NCBI GenBank assembly: GCA_937896705.1
Contig: CALBOC010000300.1
Coordinates: forward strand, 1 to 11,323
DNA: 11,323 nt
Direction of reading: 5' to 3'
Source: an uncultured Micrococcaceae bacterium
GTDB lineage: Bacteria; Actinomycetota; Actinomycetes; Actinomycetales; Micrococcaceae
Made by a program: the position numbers and the translations under genes. This document shows, one piece after another, positions 1 to 7,063 of the stretch; within the stretch, counting starts at the first letter, position 1; every line of letters begins with the position of its first letter. The notes under the pieces are model-generated. The model made no database searches, was not told where the DNA came from, and saw only the letters and a program-made list of their open reading frames with translations.

Positions 1-55
1 AAACATGGCCGGCTGTTCCGCCGCCGCAAAAGACGACGTTCATGGTCGTAGTCAT
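1..55 (-). CDS. murG: MurG, UDP-GlcNAc:lipid I GlcNAc-transferase (N-terminal fragment, cut by window edge)
   Basis: Only the first 18 codons are present, reading MTTTMNVVFCGGGTAGHV. The GGGTAGH stretch is the first glycine-rich loop of MurG, which sits near the N-terminus and contacts the lipid I diphosphate. MurG works at the inner face of the membrane, adding GlcNAc to lipid I to make lipid II. The ATG at 55 shares its A with the TAA stop of ftsW (TAATG), so translation is probably coupled; no clear ribosome binding site precedes it. A second in-frame ATG at 43 is a possible alternative start. Position directly after ftsW matches the usual dcw order. The identification rests on this short motif plus synteny, but the two agree. 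Confidence 0.87.
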   Translation of the reverse strand, partial: MTTTMNVVFCGGGTAGHV

Positions 56-1269
56 TATGTTGATTGTACGCTTTCTGTGGGGACTGACGACGGCTGAGTG
101 CCCAGGGTTGCGTCATGGAGTTCTTGGGCTTGTTGTCGCGCGAACGATAACACCACGCCGACCGCGAGAATAGCCATCAGCAAGGCGGACCCACCGGCCG
201 AGATGAACGGTAATGGCACGCCGATGACGGGCAGCAATCCGGTGACCATGGCGATATTCATAAACGCTTGGCCTAACAGCCAGGTCATGATCGCACCGGT
301 CGCAATCCGCACGAAGGGATCGGTCGTGTTATAGGCGACCCGGAACATGCCGATACCCAAGGTGATAAACAGCCCCAGCACAAGCAGTGCACCCAGTAGG
401 CCAAGTTCTTCGCCAAGCACCGTGAAGATAAAGTCGTTGCCGGCCTCGGGGATATAGGACCATTTTTGCCGTGACTGGCCCAACCCGACGCCAAACCAGC
501 CCCCGGAAGCCAGGGCAAAGATGCCTTGTTCGTATTGATAACAGGGATCGGAAGCGTGGTCGCAGTTCCCCAGCCAGGCTTCAATACGCAACATGCGGTT
601 GCTTGAAATCATTGTGGCAACCACGACGCCGACCAGGCCAAGCGCGGCCATGGCGCCCAGATAGATGCTACGCATACCGCTCAGGTAGAGCACCGCTGCG
701 ATGATCAGCAACACGATTAACACGGTGCCAAGGTCACGACCCAGAAGGATCAGCACGACAATCAGTGCGCCGAAGGGAAACACGACGGGCATCAGCAGGT
801 TTTTCCCATAGCCTTCAAGTTTGAGTTTCTGACTCAGCGCATAGGCGGCCCAGACGCTGAAAGCGAGTTTGGCTGCTTCTGCCGGTTGGAAGGAGAAGCC
901 GGCCACACGCAGCCAGTTCCGGTTGCCGTTAATCTCGACCCCCAAGGGGGTAAAGACTAGAATCAGCAGACCAATAGATACCAACAACATGACTCTGGCC
1001 AGCCGGTAGTAGGTTTCCCGGCGCCATTTACCCATCCAAAATAACAGTGCCACACCGATCACGGCGTAGACGCCTTGGGATCTGAGGGAAGCGAACGAGC
1101 CGGCACCACCAATATCTTCAACCGATGACGCCGATAGCACCATCACCACCCCAATAAAGGTCAAGGCAAGGGTGGGGCCTAGGATCAACCAGTAGGCAGA
1201 TTTAGTGGAGTGTGTCCCGGTGAGCCAATCCCAGGCACGAGCCACACGAGGTGTTGGACCATTGCTCAT
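55..1269 (-). CDS. ftsW: FtsW, SEDS-family septal peptidoglycan glycosyltransferase
   Basis: A 404-residue polytopic membrane protein with about ten hydrophobic segments between residues 25 and 378, flanked by a short N-terminal cytoplasmic part and a Ser/Thr/Pro-rich C-terminal tail. SEDS signatures are visible: NGNRNWL (114-120), GRDLGT (177-182), PEAGNDFIF followed by GEELG (274-290), and the C-terminal GVPLPFISAGGSALL (350-364). D279 aligns by motif with the Asp of the large outer loop needed for polymerase activity in E. coli FtsW. FtsW polymerises lipid II into septal glycan together with FtsI, coded further upstream in the same operon. Two cysteines in that outer loop (C236, C243) could form a disulfide. 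The ATG start follows an AGGAG site six bases away; murD ends 23 bases upstream. RodA is the main alternative, but the dcw position favours FtsW. Confidence 0.95.
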   Translation of the reverse strand: MSNGPTPRVARAWDWLTGTHSTKSAYWLILGPTLALTFIGVVMVLSASSVEDIGGAGSFASLRSQGVYAVIGVALLFWMGKWRRETYYRLARVMLLVSIGLLILVFTPLGVEINGNRNWLRVAGFSFQPAEAAKLAFSVWAAYALSQKLKLEGYGKNLLMPVVFPFGALIVVLILLGRDLGTVLIVLLIIAAVLYLSGMRSIYLGAMAALGLVGVVVATMISSNRMLRIEAWLGNCDHASDPCYQYEQGIFALASGGWFGVGLGQSRQKWSYIPEAGNDFIFTVLGEELGLLGALLVLGLFITLGIGMFRVAYNTTDPFVRIATGAIMTWLLGQAFMNIAMVTGLLPVIGVPLPFISAGGSALLMAILAVGVVLSFARQQAQELHDATLGTQPSSVPTESVQST

Positions 1270-1275
1270 ATCGTG

Positions 1276-1280
1276 CTCCT
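1276..1280 (-). promoter_or_regulatory. Ribosome binding site of ftsW
   Basis: AGGAG on the minus strand, six bases before the ATG at 1269 and inside the 23-base murD-ftsW gap. It fixes the ftsW start. Confidence 0.75.
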
Positions 1281-1292
1281 GGTAGTTCGTGA

Positions 1293-2807
1293 TTAGTGTC
1301 CGGGATAGTTGATGTCAGCTAGCAGCTGCGCGATGGCTTGGGTGAACGCTTCACCGCGAACATTGTAATTGACGAACTGATCCATTGACGCGGCTGCTGG
1401 CGATAACAGGACGGTGTCGTGCGGGTCAGCGATCCGATGGGCCAGGTTGACGACTGCTTGCATCACCGCTGACCCGTTTTCAAACTCCACTGTAGTGTCT
1501 TTGAGGTAGTCGGTGTAGATAGGTACCTCGGGTGCGTGTCGCTGGAGCGCTTCGACTATTGGCGCTTGATCCGTCCCAAGCAAGATCACGGCTTTGAGCC
1601 GCTCGTGATGGTGCCGGACCAACTCGTCATAGGATGCCCCCTTGGCCAGTCCACCGGCAATCCAGATGATCGGATCATAGGTTGCCAGCGCAGCATTGGT
1701 GGCGTGCGGGTTGGTGCCTTTGGAGTCATCGACCCAGAGGACATCGTGGAAGTGTGCCACCGACTGGATCCGGTGGGGTTCAGGTTCGTACGAGCGTAAG
1801 CCTGCTTGAATCGCTGCCGGTGCTACTCCGACCGCGCGGACCAGTGCCGCTGCGGCGAGTGCGTTGAAGACCATATGTTGTGGCGCCGGATTGCCGATGT
1901 CAGCGAACTGCGCTAATTCAAGCGCCTGGGTGGCCCGGTTTTGTAGAAACGCCCGGTCCACCAGCAGATCATCGACGACACCGACCATGGAACGCTGCGG
2001 TGTGTCGGTCGTAATCCCGATCGCGCGACAGCCTTCAATGACATCGGCTTCTTCGACCATGCGCATGGTCTTGGGTTCTTCGTCGTTGTAGATGGCGGCG
2101 ATTCTAGTGTTCTCATAGATCTTGGCTTTGGCGGCCGTGTAGCCGGCAAAGCCGCCGTGCCAGTCGAGGTGATCTTCGGCCAGGTTGAGCACCACCGAGG
2201 CTTCTGGCTCGATGTGGTGAATCCAGTGCAACTGGAAGGAGGAGAGCTCCACGATCAGCAGGTCGTACCCCTCCGGGTAACGAATCGCGTCCAGAATAGG
2301 GGTGCCGACGTTGCCCACGGCGATGGCATCAAGCCCCTGGGCACGTGCCATGGCTTCAGCCATGGTGGCGACCGTGGTTTTGCCATTCGTTCCGGTCAGT
2401 GCGACCCACTTTGCGGTTCGTTTACCCTGACGCTGTCGCACTCGCCAGGCGAATTCAACGTCGCCCCAGATCGGAATACCGGCCTCTTGAGCGGCAACCA
2501 GCACCGGGCTGTCCGGACGCCATCCCGGCGAGGTGATAACCACGTCGATGCGACCATCGATCGCAGTGGGATCAGGCAGGCCTTGTACCGCGTCTTCGCC
2601 CAACAGCACTTCTTGGACGCCAACGATGTTGAGGGTGTCTGCTGCCTGCCGGTTATGTTCGGAGTCTTGACCGTCGACAACCATAACGGCGGCGCCGAGT
2701 TCGGCCAGGGTATCAGCGACGGCGAATCCCGTGACGCCGATACCGGTGACCAGTACGGACAGTTGGGACCAGTCAGCGTCCCAGGTTGTCAGATCATCGA
2801 GGTTCAT
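1293..2807 (-). CDS. murD: MurD, UDP-N-acetylmuramoyl-L-alanine:D-glutamate ligase
   Basis: MurD joins D-Glu to UDP-MurNAc-L-Ala in the cytoplasm using ATP (second peptide-stem residue). The 504-residue protein has the three Mur-ligase domains. An N-terminal Rossmann-like domain starts with VLVTGIGVTGFA (18-29). The central ATPase has the P-loop TGTNGKTT (138-145), LSSFQL (188-193) and NLAEDHLDWHG (208-218), with K227 as the likely carbamylated lysine. The C-terminal domain has DDSKGTNPHAT (360-370) and LSPAAASMDQF (468-478). LSSFQL and LSPAAAS separate it from MurC, MurE and MurF. I chose the ATG at 2807 over the one at 2822 because it makes a four-base ATGA overlap with the mraY stop and is preceded by GGTGAT at six bases. 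At about 504 residues it is longer than the roughly 440 of E. coli MurD, but I see nothing broken. Confidence 0.95.
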   Translation of the reverse strand: MNLDDLTTWDADWSQLSVLVTGIGVTGFAVADTLAELGAAVMVVDGQDSEHNRQAADTLNIVGVQEVLLGEDAVQGLPDPTAIDGRIDVVITSPGWRPDSPVLVAAQEAGIPIWGDVEFAWRVRQRQGKRTAKWVALTGTNGKTTVATMAEAMARAQGLDAIAVGNVGTPILDAIRYPEGYDLLIVELSSFQLHWIHHIEPEASVVLNLAEDHLDWHGGFAGYTAAKAKIYENTRIAAIYNDEEPKTMRMVEEADVIEGCRAIGITTDTPQRSMVGVVDDLLVDRAFLQNRATQALELAQFADIGNPAPQHMVFNALAAAALVRAVGVAPAAIQAGLRSYEPEPHRIQSVAHFHDVLWVDDSKGTNPHATNAALATYDPIIWIAGGLAKGASYDELVRHHHERLKAVILLGTDQAPIVEALQRHAPEVPIYTDYLKDTTVEFENGSAVMQAVVNLAHRIADPHDTVLLSPAAASMDQFVNYNVRGEAFTQAIAQLLADINYPGH

Positions 2808-3907
2808 TGCAGGATCACCCATTCGGTGTAGAACAAGGCCAGCGCTGCGACCACGAAGGCTAATCCGATGAGCCAGAAGCGGACCACCACGGTCACTTCT
2901 GCCCAGCCCTTAAGCTCGAAGTGGTGTTGCAGCGGTGCCATGAGGAAGACACGCTTGCCGCCGGATAATTTGAAGTAGGCCACTTGGATAATTACCGAAG
3001 CGGCGATGACGACCATCAGCCCGGCCAAGACGACCAAGAGAATCTGTGTTTTGGAGAAGATCGCAAACCCGGCCAGTGCACCGCCCAGGGCCAGCGAGCC
3101 GGTGTCGCCCATGAAAATTTTTGCCGGTGCGGTATTCCACCACAAAAAGCCCATCAGCACCCCGGCCAAGATGGACCCGAGTAACGCCAGGTCCATGGGG
3201 TCGCGGACTTCATAACAGCCCCCCGCTGCGGTGGTCCCGGAGCACGCCTGGTTGGCCTGGAATAAGGTGATCAGCACGTACCCGACCGACACCATGGCCA
3301 CCGCACCGGTTGCCAGCCCGTCCAGTCCGTCGGTGAGGTTGACGGCATTGGTCGTCGCGGTGGTGATGAGGTTGGACCAGAGCACAAATAAGATAGCCCC
3401 CACGACGGGGCCGGCAAAGGCCAGGTCCCAGGAGGTGTCGCGAAAAACGGAGATCGCGGTGGAGGCAGGTGTTAGTCCGTCCTCATTGGGGAAGTTCAGC
3501 GCCAAGATCGCAAACGTGATGCCCACTGCGCCTTGGCCGATGATCTTGCCGGTCGCTGTCAGCCCGAGAGACCGCTGGTTAGAGATTTTGATGTAGTCGT
3601 CTAGGAATCCTACGAGCCCCATGCCAGCCGTCAAAAGAAGCAGCAGTAACGCCGAGACGGTGATCCCGGAAGTTTCTAAATCCAGCAGGTAGAGAATCCA
3701 GTGGGTTAAAAAGTAGACGATAACAAAATTGACGACGATGACGAGGCCTCCCATCGTCGGGGTGCCACGTTTGGTTGCGTGCGTAGTGGGACCGTCATCC
3801 CGAATGATCTGACCGTAGCCGCGCTTGTGGAGCAACCGGATAAATAATGGCGTCCCGACAACGGTGAGTACAACACCTAGTACCGCACCTAGCAGTAGTC
3901 CAATCAC
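2804..3907 (-). CDS. mraY: MraY, phospho-N-acetylmuramoyl-pentapeptide transferase
   Basis: MraY transfers phospho-MurNAc-pentapeptide from UDP to undecaprenyl phosphate, giving lipid I in the cytoplasmic membrane. The 367-residue protein is full length for the family and has about ten hydrophobic segments. Family motifs in order are GTPTMGG (48-54), GFLDDYIK with the Asp pair D103/D104 (100-107), TTNAVNLTDGLDGLATG (185-201), NTAPAKIFMGDTGSLALGG (258-276) and the MraY-specific MAPLQHHFELKGW (323-335). That last histidine motif separates it from the WecA/TagO relatives. The start is GTG, placed by a GTGA overlap with the murF stop and an AAGGAG site five bases upstream (3913-3918). The gene overlaps murD by four bases at its other end, so MurF, MraY and MurD are probably made by coupled translation. 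Confidence 0.97.
   Translation of the reverse strand: MIGLLLGAVLGVVLTVVGTPLFIRLLHKRGYGQIIRDDGPTTHATKRGTPTMGGLVIVVNFVIVYFLTHWILYLLDLETSGITVSALLLLLLTAGMGLVGFLDDYIKISNQRSLGLTATGKIIGQGAVGITFAILALNFPNEDGLTPASTAISVFRDTSWDLAFAGPVVGAILFVLWSNLITTATTNAVNLTDGLDGLATGAVAMVSVGYVLITLFQANQACSGTTAAGGCYEVRDPMDLALLGSILAGVLMGFLWWNTAPAKIFMGDTGSLALGGALAGFAIFSKTQILLVVLAGLMVVIAASVIIQVAYFKLSGGKRVFLMAPLQHHFELKGWAEVTVVVRFWLIGLAFVVAALALFYTEWVILQ
2814..2819 (-). promoter_or_regulatory. Ribosome binding site of murD, inside the end of mraY
   Basis: GGTGAT on the minus strand matches the 3' part of the ideal Shine-Dalgarno sequence and lies six bases before the ATG at 2807. It supports 2807 over the upstream in-frame ATG at 2822. 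Confidence 0.6.
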
Positions 3908-5382
3908 TGTTGCTCCTTGCGCCCAAGCGGGGCGGTCGTGAGTTTATCTGCCAGTTCCCACAGGTGTGCGCCGTTGGAACCCTTCACAAAGATGATGTCG
4001 CCGGGTGCTGCCCGCTGGGATAATAAAGCAAACGCGTCGTCGTTCGTTAGCACGTGGTCCACTTCATCCCCCCAGGAGCCCTCGTTGACGGCGCCGGTGT
4101 AGAGGGCCCGGGCTTCTGCCCCGACCACTACGAGCTGGTCGATGTTTAACCGCACCACGACTTCGCCCAGCAGGATGTGCTCCTTGGCGTGCTGATCACC
4201 TAATTCGAGCATCGGACCAAGAACTGCCCACGTGCGTCGACCGGTGTTGCGTCCCAGCATGGCCAGGGTCTTTAGACCTGCGCGCATGGATTCCGGGTTG
4301 GCGTTGTAGGCATCGTCGATGATGGTGACGCCGTCGCTGCGATCGGTGCGCGCCATTCGGTGAGCTGAAGCCGGCTGAATGCTGGGCATTGTCGCGGAAA
4401 TCGTAGCCAGGTCCAGCCCTGCGGCAAATGCTGCGGCAGCCGCCGCGAGCAGGTTGGTGGTGTGGTGCTCACCGATGAGCCCGGCGGTGACTTCGCGCCC
4501 TGCACGGTCGGTCGCGGTAGCGTCTTCGGCCAGGTATTGCAGCTCAAAACGCGGGTTTTCGTCGGGTGTTGTGTCAGCGTTGGCGGCATACAGCACGCGG
4601 TGCCGTTGCGGTGGGGCAAACGCTGCGGAGAACCACAGCGTCGAGGCGTGGTCAGGGACCCGGGAGGCCATCGCGGCGACGTTAATATCATCGGCGTTGA
4701 GCACGGCGGTCCCACCGGCCGGAAGAGCTTCTACAAGTTCACCCTTGGTTTGAGCAATATTGTCTACTGAACCAAACGAAGCTGCATGAGCCGACCCGAC
4801 CGTGAGTACGACGGACACGTCGGGGCGCACAATATCGGCCAGTTCCCGGATATTTCCTACGCGGTCGGCACCCATTTCCACGACCAGGTACCGCGTGTCG
4901 AGGTCAGCGGTGAAGATCGTCAGTGGGACACCGACTTCGCTGTTATATGACCCCTGCGGAGCGACGGTCGGCCCTTGAGTGGACAGCAGAGCCGCCAGGG
5001 CGTCTTTGGTCGAGGTTTTGCCGACCGAGCCCGTGATGCCAATGACCGTGGTTTTCGAGTGTTGGCGGATCGCGTCCACAATGTATCGTGCAAGATCCGC
5101 CATGGCTACGGTGACGTCGGAGACGATAATCGCTGGGTCGGGTTGTCCTTGAGCGTCTGCGGTTTCGCGTTCCGCCAGAATCAGTGTGGCCCCTGCGTCT
5201 CGGGCTGCCCCAATAAAGCGATGTCCGTCGGTGGTTTCACCGGGACGGGCAATAAACAGGCTATCGGCCTCGATGAGCCGAGAGTCGGTGTTTGCTGAGG
5301 TGACAGATACCGTGGGGTCGACCGTGGAGGTAAGACGACCACCGGTGGCGTCAGCGATCTGCTGTGCATTGAGTTCAATCAT
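3904..5382 (-). CDS. murF: MurF, UDP-MurNAc-tripeptide:D-alanyl-D-alanine ligase
   Basis: MurF adds the D-Ala-D-Ala dipeptide to the UDP-MurNAc-tripeptide in the cytoplasm, completing the pentapeptide precursor. The 492-residue protein shows the MurF domain order. The N-terminal UDP-binding domain has NTDSR (31-35) and SLFIARPGETTDGHRF (41-56), the latter matching the MurF form of this segment. The central ATPase has the P-loop TGSVGKTSTK (117-126), GSYNSEVGVP (144-153) and VVEMGA (167-172). The C-terminal domain has DDAYNANPESM (356-366), LGPMLELGD (388-396) and VKGSNGAHL (467-475). The ATG lies 21 bases after the murE stop, with AAGG about ten bases upstream. The gene ends in a four-base overlap with mraY. 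Length and motifs are normal and no key residue appears lost. Confidence 0.96.
   Translation of the reverse strand: MIELNAQQIADATGGRLTSTVDPTVSVTSANTDSRLIEADSLFIARPGETTDGHRFIGAARDAGATLILAERETADAQGQPDPAIIVSDVTVAMADLARYIVDAIRQHSKTTVIGITGSVGKTSTKDALAALLSTQGPTVAPQGSYNSEVGVPLTIFTADLDTRYLVVEMGADRVGNIRELADIVRPDVSVVLTVGSAHAASFGSVDNIAQTKGELVEALPAGGTAVLNADDINVAAMASRVPDHASTLWFSAAFAPPQRHRVLYAANADTTPDENPRFELQYLAEDATATDRAGREVTAGLIGEHHTTNLLAAAAAAFAAGLDLATISATMPSIQPASAHRMARTDRSDGVTIIDDAYNANPESMRAGLKTLAMLGRNTGRRTWAVLGPMLELGDQHAKEHILLGEVVVRLNIDQLVVVGAEARALYTGAVNEGSWGDEVDHVLTNDDAFALLSQRAAPGDIIFVKGSNGAHLWELADKLTTAPLGRKEQQ
3913..3918 (-). promoter_or_regulatory. Ribosome binding site of mraY, inside the end of murF
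   Basis: AAGGAG on the minus strand, five bases before the GTG at 3907. Together with the GTGA stop/start overlap it supports the GTG start. Confidence 0.75.
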
Positions 5383-5403
5383 GTCGATTTTGACCTTACC
5401 GCG

Positions 5404-7035
5404 TTAGTCCGCACGCTGTGGTGATGCGGAGCCCGATGTGACAAATCCGTGATCCCGGAGGGCCTGCTGGAGTACTTTCCGATCGTCGATGGGAAATACT
5501 ACCCCGGCGAAATCTTGCTGAGTTTCATGTCCACGTCCGGCCGCCAGAATAGTGTCGGTGGGCCTGGCCAGTTCAACGGCATACGCCAGCGCATCGGCTC
5601 GCGGCACGATTTCTAGCACTTCGGGACCATCTGGGGATCCTTTTGCAATCTGTCGTGCGCCAACAAGCACGGCTTGCCGAATCGCGACAGGATCCTCATG
5701 GTGCGGATCATCATCGGTGATAATCACCACATCAGCGTGTTCTGCGGCGATGCGACCCATGAGGGGACGCTTGGCGGTATCGCGTTGACCGGTGGCACCA
5801 AAGACCACAATGGTACGACCTTGTGCACCGTGTTGCTGTCGGCTCGAGCGGTTGACGGCTTGTAACGCCTGGGTCAACCCGTCAGGGTTGTGGGCGTAGT
5901 CCACGACCACGGTCGGGGTCTCGGCGATGACTTCCATCCGGCCCGGCACGGCGGATTCGAACGGCGCGTGATGTCGACGTTCCAGGACGGCTTTGATGTG
6001 TTCCCAGTGGTGTTGTTCATGACCGGCAAAGACCATCACCGCGGCCAAAGCCGCGTTAGCGATGTTGAACTTGCCCGGCATGCCCACACGTGTGGTCACG
6101 GTGAACCCGGACTCATGATGGAGGGTGAACGTGTGCCCTAATCCGCTGGGCTCGTATTTGGTGATCGTCCAGTGGCCACGCACTGCCGTGGAGCCCTCCG
6201 AGGCGGCAGCTGGCCCCAAATCTAAGGTGATGGCATTGGGCACTTGGGTTGCCAGCTGGTGGCCCCAGTGGGGTTCTGCTCCGCCGTTTAGGGTGACGAC
6301 ACGAACGGTCGAATGATCATCGGTAAATAGCGTGGCTTTGGCATCAAAGTACGCTGCCATACTGCCGTGCAGATCCAGGTGGTCTTGAGTTAGGTTGGTG
6401 AACCCCACGACCCCATAGAGCAGTCCGTAGGTCCGCTTATACGCCATCGCGTGCGACGAGACTTCCATGCTGGCTGCGGTCACTTCGGCTTCCCGCATGC
6501 ACGCAAGCAGGCTGTGGAGCGCGGGCGCTTCGGGTGTGGTGAACTCCGAAGCCAGCGAAGTACCCGCAATGCGTGTTTCGATGGTGCCAATGAGGCCGGT
6601 CGTGTGGCCAAGAGCAGCCAGTACCGCGTTGAGGAAATAGGTGGTGGTAGTCTTCCCGTTGGTTCCTGTCACCCCATACACCTGGGGGTCCACTGTGCCG
6701 ATGTTGCCGTAGATCAATGCTGCTGCATCTGCCAGAGCGGAGCGGACATCTTCGACGATCATGTACGGGACCCCCTCCGGAATACGGTCAAGGCCGCTGT
6801 GATCCGTGAGGATCGCTACCGCGCCGGCGGAGAGTGCTTCCTCAATGTAGTCGGCTCCGTGATGTTGGGCTCCCGCCACGGCGGCATACAGGTCTCCGGG
6901 TTCCAAGCTTTTGGAATGCATCGAGATGCCTGAGACCAGTTGTTCCGTATCACCTGCCGAGACGGGGCGATATCGCTCGAGATGCTCGAGTAGTGCCGCG
7001 ATTTTTGTGTGTAATTTCGTTTGTGGTCGTAGCAT
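5404..7035 (-). CDS. murE: MurE, UDP-MurNAc-L-Ala-D-Glu ligase, probably L-lysine-adding
   Basis: MurE adds the third residue of the peptide stem using ATP. Numbering from the ATG at 7035 (543 residues), the P-loop is TGTNGKTTT (123-131). TTPEAP (166-171), MEVSSHA (190-196) and TNLTQDHLDLHG (213-224) follow, with K233 in FDAKATLF as the likely carbamylated lysine. The C-terminal domain has DYAHNPDGL (379-387), GATGQRD (413-419) and GRGHE (500-504). The substrate loop reads TDDDPHHEDP (440-449); DAP-adding enzymes carry DNPR here, with the Arg binding the second DAP carboxylate. Loss of that Arg favours L-Lys (EC 6.3.2.7), which is inference. The start is uncertain: the ATG at 7035 lies 28 bases past the ftsI stop without a clear ribosome binding site. 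In-frame ATGs at 7104 and 7101 inside ftsI would add 22-23 poorly conserved-looking residues. Confidence 0.94.
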   Translation of the reverse strand: MLRPQTKLHTKIAALLEHLERYRPVSAGDTEQLVSGISMHSKSLEPGDLYAAVAGAQHHGADYIEEALSAGAVAILTDHSGLDRIPEGVPYMIVEDVRSALADAAALIYGNIGTVDPQVYGVTGTNGKTTTTYFLNAVLAALGHTTGLIGTIETRIAGTSLASEFTTPEAPALHSLLACMREAEVTAASMEVSSHAMAYKRTYGLLYGVVGFTNLTQDHLDLHGSMAAYFDAKATLFTDDHSTVRVVTLNGGAEPHWGHQLATQVPNAITLDLGPAAASEGSTAVRGHWTITKYEPSGLGHTFTLHHESGFTVTTRVGMPGKFNIANAALAAVMVFAGHEQHHWEHIKAVLERRHHAPFESAVPGRMEVIAETPTVVVDYAHNPDGLTQALQAVNRSSRQQHGAQGRTIVVFGATGQRDTAKRPLMGRIAAEHADVVIITDDDPHHEDPVAIRQAVLVGARQIAKGSPDGPEVLEIVPRADALAYAVELARPTDTILAAGRGHETQQDFAGVVFPIDDRKVLQQALRDHGFVTSGSASPQRAD

Positions 7036-7063
7036 GTTTGTCAGATAGCCCGGTGGTGCGGGA

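Noticed and set aside
2157..2831. A 224-codon open frame on the plus strand opposite murD.
   Set aside because: It lies antisense to murD, which has all its family motifs. The product has no recognisable domain, and the frame is explained by codon bias of the opposite strand.
6451..6933. A 160-codon plus-strand open frame opposite murE.
   Set aside because: It is fully antisense to a well-supported murE, shows no family motif and has no ribosome binding site I would trust.
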